NCBI RefSeq assembly: GCF_001518015.1
Contig: NZ_LPUY01000041.1
Coordinates: 1 to 64,000, forward strand
Source of the DNA: Tritonibacter horizontis
GTDB lineage: Bacteria > Pseudomonadota > Alphaproteobacteria > Rhodobacterales > Rhodobacteraceae
Length of the DNA: 64,000 nucleotides
Reading direction: 5' to 3'
The stretch's first letter is position 1, and each line of letters opens with the position of its first letter. Below are positions 8,556 through 19,267 of this stretch, one piece after another. A program made the translations under genes and the position numbers. Below the pieces are notes generated by a model that saw only the letters and a list, made by a program, of their open reading frames with translations, made no database searches and was not told the DNA's origin.

Positions 8556-9638
8556 ATGCTTTATTGGTTGACCGCTTTGTCGGACGGGGGGGACGTCTTC
8601 AACCTCTTCCGCTACATCACCTTTCGCGCCGGCGGCGCCTTTCTGACCGCGCTGATCTTTGGTTTCGTCTTTGGCAAGCCGCTGATCAACGTGCTGCGCA
8701 AGCGTCAGGGCAAGGGGCAACCGATCCGCAGTGACGGGCCGGAGGGGCATCTGTCCAAGGCGGGCACCCCGACCATGGGCGGCCTGCTGATTGTCGGGGC
8801 GCTGCTGTTTTCGACGCTGGTCTGGGCGCGATGGGACAATCCCTTTGTCTGGCTGGTGCTGTTTGTCACCATGTCCTTTGGCCTGATCGGGTTTGCCGAC
8901 GACTATGCCAAAGTGTCCAAGCAGAACACCAAGGGCGTACCGGGCAAGGTGCGTCTGGCGCTGGGTCTGCTGATCGCGATCATCGCCGCCGTCTGGGCCA
9001 GCTGGAGCCACCCGGTGGAGCTGCAGAACCAGCTGGCGCTGCCGGTGTTCAAGGACACACTGGTGAACCTTGGGCTGCTCTATGTGCCGTTTTGTATCTG
9101 TGTCATCGTGGGTGCGGCCAATGCGGTCAACCTGACGGATGGTCTGGACGGGCTGGCGATCATGCCGGTGATGATTGCGGCCGGAGCACTTGGGATCATC
9201 GCTTATGCGGTGGGGCGGGTCGATTTCACCGAATACCTCGATGTGCACTATGTGCCGGGCACGGGCGAGATCCTGATCTTTTCCGCCGCGCTGTTTGGCG
9301 GCGGTCTGGGGTTCCTGTGGTACAACGCGCCGCCGGCCGCCGTGTTCATGGGGGACACCGGATCGCTGGCCCTGGGCGGCGCATTGGGGGCGATTGCGGT
9401 CGCCACCAAACACGAACTGGTGCTGGCGATTGTCGGCGGCTTGTTTGTGGTCGAGGCGCTGTCGGTGATCATTCAGGTGCTCTATTTCAAGCGCACCGGC
9501 AAGCGGGTGTTCCTGATGGCGCCGATCCACCACCACTATGAGAAAAAGGGCTGGGCCGAGCCGACCATCGTGATCCGGTTCTGGATCATCTCGCTGATCC
9601 TGGCGATGATCGGGCTGGCAACACTGAAGGTCCGCTGA
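8556..9638 (+). CDS. mraY: phospho-N-acetylmuramoyl-pentapeptide-transferase MraY
   Basis: Encodes 360 aa, the standard MraY length. It transfers phospho-MurNAc-pentapeptide to undecaprenyl phosphate, forming lipid I at the inner membrane. Key motifs are GFADDYAKV (the Mg-binding Asp pair), [22 protein letters not shown] and the HHHYEKKGW loop. Ten or so hydrophobic segments are visible. The ATG at 8556 gives the typical MLYWLTAL N-terminus; longer frames run into murF. After the stop there is a 413-bp gap before murD. Confidence 0.97.
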   Translation: MLYWLTALSDGGDVFNLFRYITFRAGGAFLTALIFGFVFGKPLINVLRKRQGKGQPIRSDGPEGHLSKAGTPTMGGLLIVGALLFSTLVWARWDNPFVWLVLFVTMSFGLIGFADDYAKVSKQNTKGVPGKVRLALGLLIAIIAAVWASWSHPVELQNQLALPVFKDTLVNLGLLYVPFCICVIVGAANAVNLTDGLDGLAIMPVMIAAGALGIIAYAVGRVDFTEYLDVHYVPGTGEILIFSAALFGGGLGFLWYNAPPAAVFMGDTGSLALGGALGAIAVATKHELVLAIVGGLFVVEALSVIIQVLYFKRTGKRVFLMAPIHHHYEKKGWAEPTIVIRFWIISLILAMIGLATLKVR

Positions 9639-10051
9639 GCCTGGCCATGGCTTTGGGCGCCGCAGGCAGGCTGCCGGGCGCTGGAGGATCGGTTTGAATG
9701 TGCAGAGCCGCGTGGGGAAGAGACCTCGCGCGGCTCTGTCGTTGTATAAGGAAGGCGGCGCCGCCGGGGGGGGGCGGAGCACGGTTGGCCTTTTTTAAGG
9801 GCCAAGTCCGATGAGGCCTCGGTTGGACCCGCCCTGCACCCGGGTGAGGGTGGTCTCTGGGGGCCGGTCTCCTGTGGTCTTGGGTGTCGCGACGACGCCA
9901 CGATACCGCATCGGGGAAAACCCGCCGTCAGCAGGGCGTACGCCGGGTTAACACATCGCCACCCGCCATCCGCCGCATGGGTCTGGCTTGCATTCCCGCG
10001 CGGCTCCGGTGCAGTGTCGCGCGGAACTGAACAGCAAGGACGAGGTGGGGC
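9639..10051. other. 413-bp gap between mraY and murD
   Basis: No credible gene is seen. A perfect 10-bp inverted repeat (CAGAGCCGCG at 9703-9712 and CGCGGCTCTG at 9729-9738, 16-nt loop) could terminate or process the upstream operon mRNA, but the following T content is weak. A promoter for murD may also lie here; I cannot define it. Confidence 0.5.
9703..9738 (+). terminator. inverted repeat after mraY
   Basis: A perfect 10-bp stem with a 16-nt loop lies 65 nt after the mraY stop, followed by TCGTTGT rather than a clean T-run. It is a possible partial terminator or mRNA stabiliser. Confidence 0.4.
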
Positions 10052-11455
10052 ATGATCCCGGTTAAAGGTGTGACCGACCAGAAGATCGCGGTGCTGGGGC
10101 TGGGCCGGTCGGGTCTGACCACGGCACGGGCGTTGCGCGCAGGCGCGGCAGAGCCGATCTGTTGGGACGACAACCCGGCGGCGCGCGCACGGGCCGAGGA
10201 CGAAGGCTTTGCCTGCCGGGAGCTGACCAAGCCGGGGGCTTTTGACGATATCGCGGCGCTGATCGTGTCGCCTGGCATTCCGCATCTCTACCCGAGGCCG
10301 AACCCGGTGGTGCGCGCGGCCCTGCGCGCGGGCGTGCCGGTGGACAATGACATCGGGCTGTTTTTCCGCTCTGTCGCGACCTCGGAATGGGAGGAGTTCG
10401 ACACCGCCCCCAAGGTGATCGCGGTGACCGGATCAAACGGCAAGTCCACCACGGTGGCGCTGCTGCATCACATACTGGAACACGTCGGGCGCGACAGTCA
10501 GATGGCCGGCAATATCGGCCGTGGCGTGCTGGACATCGACCCGCCCCGCGATGGCGGCGTGGTGGTGCTGGAATTGTCCTCCTATCAGACCGATCTGGCC
10601 CGCGCGCTGACCCCGGATGTGGCGATCTTTACCAATCTGACGCCGGATCATCTGGACCGGCACGCCGGCATGGGGGGCTATTTCGCGGCCAAGCGCCGGC
10701 TCTTTGCCGAAGGCGGCCCGGATCGCGCCATCATCGGGGTCGACGAGGACGAGGGTCTGTTTCTGGCCGACCAGCTGAGCGAGGGGCCTGCGGACGACCG
10801 GGTGATCCGGGTGTCCTCCGGCCAGAAGCTGTCGGGCGATGCCGGCTGGAGCGTATTTGCGCGCAAAGGCTTCCTGTCGGAATACCGCAAGGGGCGGCAG
10901 GCGGGATCGATCGACCTGCGCGCCATTGCCGGTCTGCCGGGGGCGCACAACCACCAGAACGCCTGCGCGGCCTATGCGGCGGCGCGTGCCCTGGGGCTGG
11001 CGCCGCGGGTTATCGAGGCGGCGATGCAGAGCTATCCGGGCCTGCCGCACCGCAGCCAACGCATCGCCGAGGCGGGCGGCGTGTTCTATGTCAACGACAG
11101 CAAGGCGACCAATGTCGACAGCGCGGCCAAGGCCCTGAGCGCCTTCAAGAAGATCCGCTGGATCTGCGGCGGTTTGGAAAAGGACGGCGGGCTGGAAGGG
11201 CTGAAGGGCGCCACCGGCGAGGTGCTGAAGGCCTATGTCATCGGGCGCGAGGCGGCGCAATTCGCCATGCAGCTGGATGTCGAGGCCGAGGTCTGCACGA
11301 CGATGGCCGCGGCGGTGACCCGCGCCATGGCCGAGGCCGAGCCGGGCGAGACGGTCCTGCTGGCACCGGCGGCGGCGAGTTTCGACCAATACGACAGTTT
11401 CGAAAAACGCGGCGAGGATTTCATTGCCGAGGTGCAGGCGCGGCTGAAGGAATAG
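10052..11455 (+). CDS. murD: UDP-N-acetylmuramoyl-L-alanine--D-glutamate ligase MurD
   Basis: Encodes 467 aa. MurD adds D-glutamate to UDP-MurNAc-L-Ala. The N-terminal Rossmann motif [13 protein letters not shown], the P-loop GSNGKSTT at about residues 127-134, and the C-terminal [17 protein letters not shown] and [22 protein letters not shown] motifs are diagnostic. GAGGTGG precedes the ATG. Its last 35 nt overlap the end of a convergent flavoprotein gene, so the dcw operon is interrupted here. Confidence 0.97.
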   Translation: MIPVKGVTDQKIAVLGLGRSGLTTARALRAGAAEPICWDDNPAARARAEDEGFACRELTKPGAFDDIAALIVSPGIPHLYPRPNPVVRAALRAGVPVDNDIGLFFRSVATSEWEEFDTAPKVIAVTGSNGKSTTVALLHHILEHVGRDSQMAGNIGRGVLDIDPPRDGGVVVLELSSYQTDLARALTPDVAIFTNLTPDHLDRHAGMGGYFAAKRRLFAEGGPDRAIIGVDEDEGLFLADQLSEGPADDRVIRVSSGQKLSGDAGWSVFARKGFLSEYRKGRQAGSIDLRAIAGLPGAHNHQNACAAYAAARALGLAPRVIEAAMQSYPGLPHRSQRIAEAGGVFYVNDSKATNVDSAAKALSAFKKIRWICGGLEKDGGLEGLKGATGEVLKAYVIGREAAQFAMQLDVEAEVCTTMAAAVTRAMAEAEPGETVLLAPAAASFDQYDSFEKRGEDFIAEVQARLKE

Positions 11456-12683
11456 GGCCCGGCGGGGCCAGGCCTGCCGGGCCCGCCAAGGCGGACAATC
11501 GGCCGCGAATGGCGGTGCCTGCGGCAACCCCTGAGGCCCAGGCCCATTGGAAGTTGTACCCGCCGAGCCAGCCGGTGACATCTGCCGCCTCGCCGATCAC
11601 ATAAAGGCCGGGGCGCGCCTTGGCCGCCATGGTGCGCGACGACAGCGCGTCGGTGTCGATGCCGCCCAGGGTGACCTCGGCGGTGCGATACCCTTCGGTG
11701 CCGGTGGGTTTCAGGCGCCAGTTGTGCAGCCGGTCACACAGGGCCTGCAGGGCGGCGTCGCTCTGGTCGGCCAGACGCCCCTTGAGACTGCCATCGGCGG
11801 CGAGATCATCAACCAGCCGGGCGGGCAGGTGGCGGGCCAGTTCGGTGGTCAGATCCTTGCGCCCCGATTGCTGCCGCTGGTCGCGCAGGGCGGTGAACAG
11901 ATCGACCTCGGGCAGCAGATGCACGCAGATTTCCGCACCGTCCTGCCAATAGCTGGACAGTTGCAGCACCGCCGGACCGGACAGCCCCCGATGGGTGAAC
12001 AGCAACGCCTCGTCAAAGCTGGCCCTGTCGTTCGACAGCCGCGCGGGCAGCGCCACCCCGGCCAGCGGTTTGAACCGGTCAGCGCCAAAGGTGAAAGGCA
12101 CGAGGCCGGGCCGGGTCTCTGTCACCGGCAGGCCGAACTGCTGCGCGATGTCATAGGCGAGGCCCGTCGCGCCCATTTTGGGGATCGACTTGCCGCCGGT
12201 GGCCAGCACCAGGTTCTGCGCAGTGACGGTAACAGGCTTGCCCTCGCGTTCCAGCTGAACGGTGAAGCCATCGCCCCCGTGCCGCACCGCGCCGACGGAG
12301 GTCTGCAGCCAGAGGTCGGCGCCGGCCGCGTGCAGTTCGGTCACCAGCATCGATACGATCTGTTTGGCGGAGCCATCGCAGAACAGCTGGCCGAGGGTCT
12401 TTTCATGCCAGGCGATGCCGTGGCGGTCCACCAGGGCGATGAAATCCCATTGGGTGTAGCGCGCCAAAGCGGATTTGCAGAAATGCGGATTGCCGGAAAG
12501 ATAGTTTTCCGGTGCGGCATACATATTGGTGAAGTTGCAGCGCCCTCCGCCGGAAATGCGGATCTTTTCGCCGGGCGATTTGGCGTGGTCCACCACCAGA
12601 CAGTCGCCGCCCGCATGGGCCGCACACATCATGCCAGCCGCGCCGGCGCCGAGAATCAAGGTTTTTATCCGCATATCGGGCAT
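11421..12683 (-). CDS. BaiN/HI0933-family NAD(P)/FAD-dependent oxidoreductase
   Basis: Encodes 420 aa. The FAD-binding GXGXXG motif is at the N-terminus ([17 protein letters not shown]), followed by the HI0933-family signature [14 protein letters not shown] near residues 40-55 and the C-terminal [24 protein letters not shown]. The family contains flavoproteins of mostly unknown physiological substrate (BaiN, YhiN), so no reaction can be assigned. It lies on the opposite strand inside the dcw cluster between murD and ftsW, overlapping the murD end by 35 nt. The start could be ATG 12683 or ATG 12674; both lack a strong ribosome-binding site. The C-terminal Pro/Ala tail lies in the overlap. Confidence 0.85.
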   Translation of the reverse strand: MPDMRIKTLILGAGAAGMMCAAHAGGDCLVVDHAKSPGEKIRISGGGRCNFTNMYAAPENYLSGNPHFCKSALARYTQWDFIALVDRHGIAWHEKTLGQLFCDGSAKQIVSMLVTELHAAGADLWLQTSVGAVRHGGDGFTVQLEREGKPVTVTAQNLVLATGGKSIPKMGATGLAYDIAQQFGLPVTETRPGLVPFTFGADRFKPLAGVALPARLSNDRASFDEALLFTHRGLSGPAVLQLSSYWQDGAEICVHLLPEVDLFTALRDQRQQSGRKDLTTELARHLPARLVDDLAADGSLKGRLADQSDAALQALCDRLHNWRLKPTGTEGYRTAEVTLGGIDTDALSSRTMAAKARPGLYVIGEAADVTGWLGGYNFQWAWASGVAAGTAIRGRLSALAGPAGLAPPGPIPSAAPAPRQ

Positions 12684-12882
12684 CGACCATGAATGTTCCC
12701 ATGGCGCAACCCATGCGTGAGGGGCGCAGGGCTGGCGCCAAATTTCAGCCGTGGTGCCAGCGGCGAGGCAAATTGCGGGAAATTCCCGACCTCAGGGCAG
12801 GAAGAGGCTGGTCTGTACCGGCCAATCGGGGTAGGGTTTCAGTAATAAATCCCGAAAAAGGGATGTTTTTGAGGCAAAACAC

Positions 12883-12898
12883 GCCCTGAACTCAGGGC
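12883..12898 (+). promoter_or_regulatory. small inverted repeat in the ftsW leader
   Basis: GCCCTG (12883-12888) and CAGGGC (12893-12898) form a 6-bp stem 20 nt before the ftsW start. A second inverted repeat (ATCCC/GGGAT, 12849-12863) lies just upstream. They may be operator or leader structures in the divergent region between the flavoprotein gene and ftsW. Confidence 0.3.
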
Positions 12899-12918
12899 AG
12901 AACCAAGGCAGTGAACCC

Positions 12919-14088
12919 ATGACTGAGATGGTCTATGGCGCGCTTCCCGCGCAAGAGGGGGAGCCGATCCTCCCGAAATGGTGGCGAACGCTCGATAAGT
13001 GGACGATGACCTTTGTCATCGGGCTGTTTGTGGTGGGGCTGCTGCTGGGGCTTGCGGCCTCGGTGCCGCTGGCCAGCCGCAACGGGCTGGACAATTTCCA
13101 CTACGTGGAAAAACAGGCGATTTTTGGCTGCGCCGGTCTGGTCGCAATGGTGCTGACCTCGATGATGTCGCCGATGCTGGTGCGCCGGTTGGCGGTGATC
13201 GGCTTTGCCTTCGCCTTTGTCGGGCTGGCGCTGTTGCCGATCTTTGGCACGGATTTCGGCAAGGGCGCGGTGCGCTGGTACAGTCTTGGTTTTGCGTCGA
13301 TGCAGCCGTCAGAATTCCTGAAGCCGGGATTTTTTGTGCTGGCGGCCTGGATGATCGCGGCCAGCCATCAGATCTATGGCCCGCCGGGGACCCTGCTGTC
13401 CTTTGGCCTGTGCATGTCGGTGGTGATGCTTTTGGTGATGCAGCCTGATTTCGGCCAGGCCTGCCTGATCCTGTTTGGCTGGGGCGTGATGTATTTCGTC
13501 GCCGGGGCGCCGATGCTGCTGTTGGTCTGTATGGCCGGGGTGGTGATTTTCGGCGGCACTGTCGCCTATTCCAATTCCGAACATTTCGCGCGCCGGATCG
13601 ATGGCTTCCTGAGCCCCGACCTCGACCCGACAACGCAGCTTGGGTATGCCACCAACGCGATCCGCGAGGGGGGCCTGTTTGGTGTCGGCGTCGGCGAGGG
13701 CGAAGTGAAATGGTCGCTGCCGGATGCGCATACGGATTTCATTATCGCCGTGGCGGCCGAGGAATACGGTCTGGTGCTCGTGTCCATCATCATCCTGCTC
13801 TACGCGATGATCGTGGTGCGCTCGCTGTTCCGGCTGATGCGCGAACGCGATACCTTCATTCGGCTTGCCGGGACCGGACTGGCCTGCACCTTTGGCGTGC
13901 AGGCGATGATCAACATGGGGGTCGCGGTGCGGCTGCTGCCGGCCAAAGGCATGACTTTGCCGTTTGTCAGCTACGGCGGATCCTCGCTGATTGCAGGTGG
14001 CATCGCGATGGGTATGCTCTTGGCGTTCACCCGGTCGCGACCGCAGGGCGAGATCGCAGATGCGCTGCGGGGCCGTGGTCGCGGATAA
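12919..14088 (+). CDS. ftsW: septal peptidoglycan glycosyltransferase FtsW (SEDS family)
   Basis: Encodes 389 aa with about ten membrane segments. FtsW polymerises septal glycan strands from lipid II in partnership with FtsI. SEDS motifs include [19 protein letters not shown] near residues 117-135 and [23 protein letters not shown] near the C-terminus. Because the preceding gene is on the opposite strand, ftsW must start a new transcription unit from 12684-12918, shared with murG, murC and probably murB. The ribosome-binding site is weak. Confidence 0.95.
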   Translation: MTEMVYGALPAQEGEPILPKWWRTLDKWTMTFVIGLFVVGLLLGLAASVPLASRNGLDNFHYVEKQAIFGCAGLVAMVLTSMMSPMLVRRLAVIGFAFAFVGLALLPIFGTDFGKGAVRWYSLGFASMQPSEFLKPGFFVLAAWMIAASHQIYGPPGTLLSFGLCMSVVMLLVMQPDFGQACLILFGWGVMYFVAGAPMLLLVCMAGVVIFGGTVAYSNSEHFARRIDGFLSPDLDPTTQLGYATNAIREGGLFGVGVGEGEVKWSLPDAHTDFIIAVAAEEYGLVLVSIIILLYAMIVVRSLFRLMRERDTFIRLAGTGLACTFGVQAMINMGVAVRLLPAKGMTLPFVSYGGSSLIAGGIAMGMLLAFTRSRPQGEIADALRGRGRG

Positions 14089-14140
14089 GCGGGTGGTCGA
14101 GGCACCGGCAGAACGACAAGAACGCGAAGGCAGGCAAGAG

Positions 14141-15238
14141 ATGACACAGAAACTGCTCCTGATGGCAGCGGGCGGCACCGGGGGGCATATGTTCCCCGCA
14201 CAGGCCCTGGCCGAAGCGATGCTGCGCAAGGGGTGGCGGGTGAAACTGTCCACCGATGCGCGCGGCGCGCGCTATACCGGCGGTTTCCCGCATTCGACCG
14301 AGATCACGCAGGTGTCCTCGGCCACATTTGCCCGCGGTGGCGTGCTGGCCAAGGCGCTGGTGGCGCCGCGGATCGCCGCCGGAGTGGCGACGATGGCGCT
14401 GGATATGCGCCGGGACCGCCCAGATGTGGTGATCGGGTTTGGCGGCTACCCATCGATCCCGGCGCTGGCGGCGGCGACGCTGCTGGGGGTGCCGCGGATG
14501 ATTCATGAACAAAACGGTGTGCTGGGCCGGGTGAACGCGCGCTTTGCAACCCGGGTGGCGCAGGTCGCCTGTGGCGTCTGGCCGACGTCCTTGCCCGAGG
14601 GCGCGCAGGGCGTGCATGTGGGCAATCCGGTGCGCGCGGCGGTGCTGGAGCGCGAAGGCGCGCCCTATATTCCGCCCGGCGACTACCCGATGTCGATCCT
14701 GGTGATCGGCGGCAGCCAGGGCGCGCGCATCCTGTCGGATGTGGTGCCCGAAGCCATCGCCGCGCTGCCCGAAGAGCTGCGCCGCCATCTGCGCGTCAGC
14801 CATCAGGCGCGGGGCGAGGACGAAGCGCGGGTGACGCAGTTTTACGCCGACCACGGTATTGATGCCGAGGTGCGGCCGTTTTTTGCCGATGTCCCGGCCC
14901 GCATCTCTGAGGCGCAGCTGGTGATTTCGCGCTCCGGGGCGTCTTCTATCGCGGATATTGCGGTGATTGGCCGGCCCGCGATCCTCATCCCGCTGGCAAC
15001 GGCGGCGGGGGATCACCAGACCGCCAACGCGCGCGGCCTGGTCGAGGCGGGCGGCGCCATCCGCATTCCCGAAAGTGCGCTTGACAGCGCGTCGCTGGCA
15101 GAGCAAATCGCCGCGGTCCTGACCAATGCGCAAGGGGCCACAAAAATGGCCCATGCCGCGTTGAGCACCGGAATTCCCAATGCCACGGACCGTCTCGTGG
15201 CGCTTGTTGAACATTTGTCCGAGGAAGTTGACCCATGA
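14141..15238 (+). CDS. murG: UDP-N-acetylglucosamine--lipid I GlcNAc transferase MurG
   Basis: Encodes 365 aa. MurG converts lipid I to lipid II at the cytoplasmic face of the membrane. The N-terminal [10 protein letters not shown] loop, [11 protein letters not shown], the second glycine loop GGSQGARI and the C-terminal [10 protein letters not shown] and [16 protein letters not shown] motifs (GT28 family) are present. The ATG at 14141 follows AGGCAAGAG and gives the usual N-terminus. The stop overlaps the murC start (ATGA). Confidence 0.97.
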   Translation: MTQKLLLMAAGGTGGHMFPAQALAEAMLRKGWRVKLSTDARGARYTGGFPHSTEITQVSSATFARGGVLAKALVAPRIAAGVATMALDMRRDRPDVVIGFGGYPSIPALAAATLLGVPRMIHEQNGVLGRVNARFATRVAQVACGVWPTSLPEGAQGVHVGNPVRAAVLEREGAPYIPPGDYPMSILVIGGSQGARILSDVVPEAIAALPEELRRHLRVSHQARGEDEARVTQFYADHGIDAEVRPFFADVPARISEAQLVISRSGASSIADIAVIGRPAILIPLATAAGDHQTANARGLVEAGGAIRIPESALDSASLAEQIAAVLTNAQGATKMAHAALSTGIPNATDRLVALVEHLSEEVDP

Positions 15239-16632
15239 CCCCTGCCACCAAACTGCCCGGCGATGTCGGCCCGATCCATTTTGTCGGTATCGGCGGCATC
15301 GGCATGTCTGGCATTGCCGAGGTGCTGTTGAACCTTGGCTATGTGGTGCAGGGATCGGACCTGAAATCCTCCAAGATCACCCAGCGGCTGGAAGAGCTGG
15401 GCGCGACCGTTTTTGAGGGCCAGCGGGCCGAGAACCTGGAAACGGCAGCGGTGGTGGTGATCTCGTCGGCGATCAAACCCGGCAATGCGGAGCTGGACGA
15501 GGCCCGCCTGCGGGGATTGCCGGTGGTGCGCCGCGCCGAGATGCTGGCCGAGCTGATGCGGCTGAAATCCAACATCGCGATTGCCGGCACCCATGGCAAG
15601 ACCACCACCACCACCATGATGGCAGAGCTGATGGTGGCGGGCGGGTTTGATCCCACCGTGGTCAACGGCGGCATCATTCATGCCTATGGCTCCAACGCGC
15701 GGATGGGACAGGGCGAATGGATGGTGGTGGAGGCCGACGAAAGCGACGGCACCTTTAACCGGCTGCCCGCGACCATCGCGGTGGTGACCAATATCGACCC
15801 CGAACATATGGAGCATTGGGGGGACTTCGACCGGCTGCGCGACGGGTTTTACGAATTTGTCTCCAACATTCCGTTTTACGGCGTGGCGATCTGCTGCACC
15901 GATCACCCGGAGGTGCAGGCGCTGGTCGGGCGGATCTCGGACCGGCGGGTGGTGACCTATGGCTTTAACGCGCAGGCCGACGTGCGCGCGGTGAACCTGA
16001 CCTACAAGGCGGGAGTGGCCCATTTTGATATTCACCTGCAGAGCGAAGACAAGGTGATCGAAGGGTGCAGCCTGCCGATGCCGGGGGACCACAATGTGTC
16101 CAACGCGCTGTCGGCGGTGGCTGCGGCGCGCCATCTGGGCATGAAAATGAGCGAAATCCGCACCGCGCTTTCGGCCTTTGGCGGCGTCAACCGGCGCTTT
16201 ACCAAGGTGGGCGAGGTGGGCGGTGTCACTGTGATCGACGACTATGGCCATCACCCGGTGGAAATCGCCGCGGTGCTGAAGGCCGCCCGCCAGGCCAGCG
16301 AAGGCCGGGTGATCGCGGTGCATCAGCCGCATCGTTATTCGCGGCTGTCCAACCTCTTTGACGATTTCTGTGCCTGTTTCAACGAGGCCGATGTGGTTGC
16401 CATCGCCGAGGTCTTTGCCGCCGGCGAGGACCCGATTGCCGGCGCCGGGCGCGATGATCTGGTCGCCGGTCTGATCCGCCACGGGCATCGCCATGCGCGG
16501 GCGATCCTGAACGAGGACGATCTGGAACGGCTGGTGCGTGAACAGGCGCGCCCCGGCGATATGGTCGTCTGCCTCGGGGCGGGGACAATTTCGACCTGGG
16601 CCAACGGCCTGCCTGATCGGCTCCGGGGGTGA
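15235..16632 (+). CDS. murC: UDP-N-acetylmuramate--L-alanine ligase MurC
   Basis: Encodes 465 aa. MurC adds L-Ala to UDP-MurNAc, the first step in building the stem peptide. The N-terminal Rossmann motif [17 protein letters not shown], the P-loop [25 protein letters not shown] and the HQPHRYSRL motif are characteristic. It overlaps the murG stop by 4 nt, so the two are coupled. Confidence 0.97.
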   Translation: MTPATKLPGDVGPIHFVGIGGIGMSGIAEVLLNLGYVVQGSDLKSSKITQRLEELGATVFEGQRAENLETAAVVVISSAIKPGNAELDEARLRGLPVVRRAEMLAELMRLKSNIAIAGTHGKTTTTTMMAELMVAGGFDPTVVNGGIIHAYGSNARMGQGEWMVVEADESDGTFNRLPATIAVVTNIDPEHMEHWGDFDRLRDGFYEFVSNIPFYGVAICCTDHPEVQALVGRISDRRVVTYGFNAQADVRAVNLTYKAGVAHFDIHLQSEDKVIEGCSLPMPGDHNVSNALSAVAAARHLGMKMSEIRTALSAFGGVNRRFTKVGEVGGVTVIDDYGHHPVEIAAVLKAARQASEGRVIAVHQPHRYSRLSNLFDDFCACFNEADVVAIAEVFAAGEDPIAGAGRDDLVAGLIRHGHRHARAILNEDDLERLVREQARPGDMVVCLGAGTISTWANGLPDRLRG

Positions 16633-16714
16633 GGGCGCGCGGGGTGCGCAGCGCCGCCTGTCTCAGCCGGCCGGCCTGCGGGCTGTCTCGCCCGGGGACA
16701 GGAGTGCCGCAGCC

Positions 16715-16963
16715 ATGACGCCCTCGCTCATTCTTGCCTGCCTCTGGGTGGTGCTGGCCAATGTGCTGGCGATGATCCCAAGCCGCGACAACCATTGGCG
16801 CCGGGCCTATCTGCTGATCGCCATCGGCATCCCGATCCTGGGCTATGTCACCTATCAGAACGGCCCCTGGTGGGGGCTGGCGCTGTTGGCCGGGGGCATG
16901 TCGATCCTGCGCTGGCCGCTGATCTATCTGCTGCGCTGGATCGGCGGCAGGCGGCGCGGCTGA
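16715..16963 (+). CDS. DUF2484 family small membrane protein
   Basis: Encodes 82 aa with three probable membrane segments: LILACLWVVLANVLAMI, AYLLIAIGIPILGYVTY and GLALLAGGMSILRWPLIYLL. The C-terminus is basic (RWIGGRRRG). The sequence fits DUF2484, a small family I recall from Rhodobacterales between murC and murB; its function is unknown. The ATG at 16715 follows GGACAGGAG. The location inside the peptidoglycan precursor operon suggests a link to envelope assembly, which is inference. Confidence 0.8.
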   Translation: MTPSLILACLWVVLANVLAMIPSRDNHWRRAYLLIAIGIPILGYVTYQNGPWWGLALLAGGMSILRWPLIYLLRWIGGRRRG

Positions 16964-17060
16964 GGCGGCCTTACGTCGGCCCTTTCCTCTCGGCGGCGGG
17001 TCCACTAAACCCCAAGGCGGCCCCCGGCCAGACGCATCCTCCTGACGAAGCGACCGAACC

Positions 17061-17987
17061 ATGACCGACCTTCCTGCCGTGCGCGGCACGCTGACACCGA
17101 ACCGAGACCTCTCCGGGCTGACCTGGCTGCGCGTTGGCGGGCCGGCGGATTACCTGTTTCAGCCGGCAGACCTGGCGGACCTGCAGGATTTCCTGCGCGC
17201 CTTGCCCGGGGATGTGGCGGTGTTCCCGATGGGCGTCGGGTCCAATCTGATCGTGCGCGACGGCGGTCTTCGCGCGGTGGTGATCCGGCTCGGCCGGGGC
17301 TTCAACACGATCGAGATCGACGGCGATACGGTGACCGCCGGGGCGGCGGCGCTGGATGCGCATGTGGCGCGCAAGGCGGCCGAAGCGGGCGTCGATCTGA
17401 CATTCCTGCGCACAATTCCCGGCAGCATCGGCGGTGCGGTGCGGATGAACGCGGGCTGCTACGGATCCTATATGGCGGATGTCTTTGTTTCGGCGCAGGT
17501 GGTGCTGCGCGATGGCCGGGTTACGACACTGACCGGCGAAGACCTGCAATTCCAGTATCGTCAGACGGAATTGCCCGAGGGCGCGGTGGTGGTTTCGGCC
17601 CGGCTGCGCGGTGGTGCGGGCGCACCGGAGGCACTGGCGGAGCGGATGGCGGCGCAGTTGCAAAAGCGCGACGAAAGTCAGCCGACCAAGGAGCGGTCGG
17701 CGGGGTCGACGTTCCGCAATCCGGCCGGGTTTTCCTCGACCGGGGCGGCGGATGACGTGATGGATCTGAAGGCCTGGAAGGTGATCGACGACGCCGGTCT
17801 GCGCGGCGCGCGCCTTGGCGGCGCACAAATGAGCGAGAAACATTCCAATTTCATGATCAACGCCGGTGGCGCGACCGCCGCGGATCTTGAAAACCTGGGC
17901 GAAAATGTGCGGAAAAAGGTTTACGCGGACTCCGGCATTTGGCTAGAATGGGAAATCATGCGTATCGGCGATCCCGAAGCTTTGTGA
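17061..17987 (+). CDS. murB: UDP-N-acetylenolpyruvoylglucosamine reductase MurB
   Basis: Encodes 308 aa. MurB reduces UDP-GlcNAc-enolpyruvate to UDP-MurNAc with NADPH and FAD. FAD-binding motifs are [18 protein letters not shown] and [17 protein letters not shown]. The catalytic serine region reads [11 protein letters not shown], and the C-terminal [16 protein letters not shown] is typical. It lies 97 nt after the DUF2484 gene in the same direction. A 359-nt non-coding region separates it from ddlB. Confidence 0.96.
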   Translation: MTDLPAVRGTLTPNRDLSGLTWLRVGGPADYLFQPADLADLQDFLRALPGDVAVFPMGVGSNLIVRDGGLRAVVIRLGRGFNTIEIDGDTVTAGAAALDAHVARKAAEAGVDLTFLRTIPGSIGGAVRMNAGCYGSYMADVFVSAQVVLRDGRVTTLTGEDLQFQYRQTELPEGAVVVSARLRGGAGAPEALAERMAAQLQKRDESQPTKERSAGSTFRNPAGFSSTGAADDVMDLKAWKVIDDAGLRGARLGGAQMSEKHSNFMINAGGATAADLENLGENVRKKVYADSGIWLEWEIMRIGDPEAL

Positions 17988-18346
17988 TCCTCTAAAGTTC
18001 AATACCTTCAAGTTGTTACGCCGTTCGTCGGCGATTTGACGCAACGAGGCAAGCGGCGAATTGGGCACAGGGCGGTTTGGGTTTTGGTTACCTTGGTTAA
18101 TGAAACCGTAAGGTTTTAGTCATTAACTGGGCGTCAGCGCAGGTGTTTGTTCGACGTGAGGGGTGCGCCCGTGCCACATGGGCCTCGTTTCAGACGTCGG
18201 ACAGGCGAGATACAGGCGGTGCGAGAGGTCGGTCAACGGCCCCGCACCACATCAAATCAAGGCGCCATCGCCGGTTCGATCCGGGGACAGGCGCCTGACA
18301 ATAATAAATAGGGCAACAAAGCCCGGGTAAAATTGAGGCAGTGATC
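17988..18346. other. 359-bp gap between murB and ddlB
   Basis: I see no gene. The stretch is AT-richer than its surroundings and contains a nested inverted repeat at 18096-18127. It probably contains the promoter for ddlB-ftsQ-ftsA; no convincing -35/-10 pair could be fixed. Confidence 0.5.
18096..18127 (+). promoter_or_regulatory. nested inverted repeat upstream of ddlB
   Basis: GTTAATGA (18096-18103) and TCATTAAC (18120-18127) are perfect complements, with an inner AACC/GGTT pair around GTAA. It may be an operator, or a terminator for murB without a T-run. The TTAA half-sites recall CtrA boxes, but the spacing is wrong for a standard TTAA-N7-TTAA site. Confidence 0.35.
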
Positions 18347-19267
18347 GTGGGTGGAGCGAGCAATACACTCCCGAAGGTTGCGATGTTGATGGGTGGCCCC
18401 TCCGCCGAGCGGGAGGTGTCACTGTCCACGGGGCGTGAATGCGCCCGCGCGCTGAGGGGAGAAGGCTACGAAGTGGTCGAGGTCGATGCAGGCCCCGACC
18501 TGGTAGTGCACTTGCAGGACATCAAGCCGGATGTGGTTTTCAACGCGCTGCATGGCCGTTGGGGCGAGGATGGCTGTGTGCAGGGGCTGCTGGAATGGCT
18601 GCGCCTTCCCTATACCCATTCCGGGGTTCTGGCCTCGGCGCTGGCGATGGACAAGGAACGCTCCAAAGGGGCCTACCGTTCGGTCGGGCTGCCGGTGGTG
18701 GACAGTGTGCTTGCGCCCAAGGCCGAGGTGATGGCCCGCCATGTGATGGCGCCGCCCTATGTGGTCAAACCCAACAACGAAGGCTCCAGCGTCGGCATCT
18801 ATATCGTGCATGAGGCGGCCAACGGCCCGCCGCAGTTGTCCGATGAAATGCCCGCGCAAGTGATGGTCGAAACCTATGCGCCGGGGCGCGAGCTGACCGC
18901 CACCGTGATGGGCGACCGCGCGCTGTGTGTGACGGATATCCTCACCGATGGCTGGTATGACTACGAGGCGAAATACGCCACGGGTGGATCGCGCCATGTG
19001 GTCCCCGCCGAGATCCCGGCCGAGATCACCCAGCTGTGCCTTGACTATGCGCTGCGGGCGCATGCGGTGCTGGGGTGCCGGGGCCTGTCGCGCACCGATT
19101 TCCGCTGGGACGAGACGCGCGGCGCCGAGGGGCTGGTGTTGTTGGAAACCAACACGCAACCCGGCATGACGCCGACCTCGCTGACGCCGGAGCAGGCACA
19201 GCATGCAGGCCTGACCTTTGGCCAGTTTTGTGCCTGGCTGGTGGAGGATGCGTCATGCGAGCGTTGA
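18347..19267 (+). CDS. ddlB: D-alanine--D-alanine ligase Ddl
   Basis: Encodes 306 aa from GTG 18347. An earlier in-frame GTG at 18341 lies only 2 nt after the GAGG at 18335-18338, whereas 18347 has an 8-nt spacing, so the latter is preferred. Ddl makes the D-Ala-D-Ala used by MurF. ATP-grasp motifs are clear: [16 protein letters not shown] near the N-terminus, [12 protein letters not shown] in the central domain and [20 protein letters not shown] near the C-terminus. The last 13 nt overlap ftsQ. Confidence 0.94.
   Translation: MGGASNTLPKVAMLMGGPSAEREVSLSTGRECARALRGEGYEVVEVDAGPDLVVHLQDIKPDVVFNALHGRWGEDGCVQGLLEWLRLPYTHSGVLASALAMDKERSKGAYRSVGLPVVDSVLAPKAEVMARHVMAPPYVVKPNNEGSSVGIYIVHEAANGPPQLSDEMPAQVMVETYAPGRELTATVMGDRALCVTDILTDGWYDYEAKYATGGSRHVVPAEIPAEITQLCLDYALRAHAVLGCRGLSRTDFRWDETRGAEGLVLLETNTQPGMTPTSLTPEQAQHAGLTFGQFCAWLVEDASCER

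Noticed and set aside
11547-12692. 381-codon plus-strand frame opposite the flavoprotein gene
   Set aside because: It would keep the dcw cluster on one strand, but the product is Gln/Gly/Arg-rich without motifs, while the minus frame has clear FAD-binding motifs.
18097-18126. CtrA binding site before ddlB
   Set aside because: Two TTAA half-sites exist, but they are 22 bp apart rather than 7 and belong to an inverted repeat.
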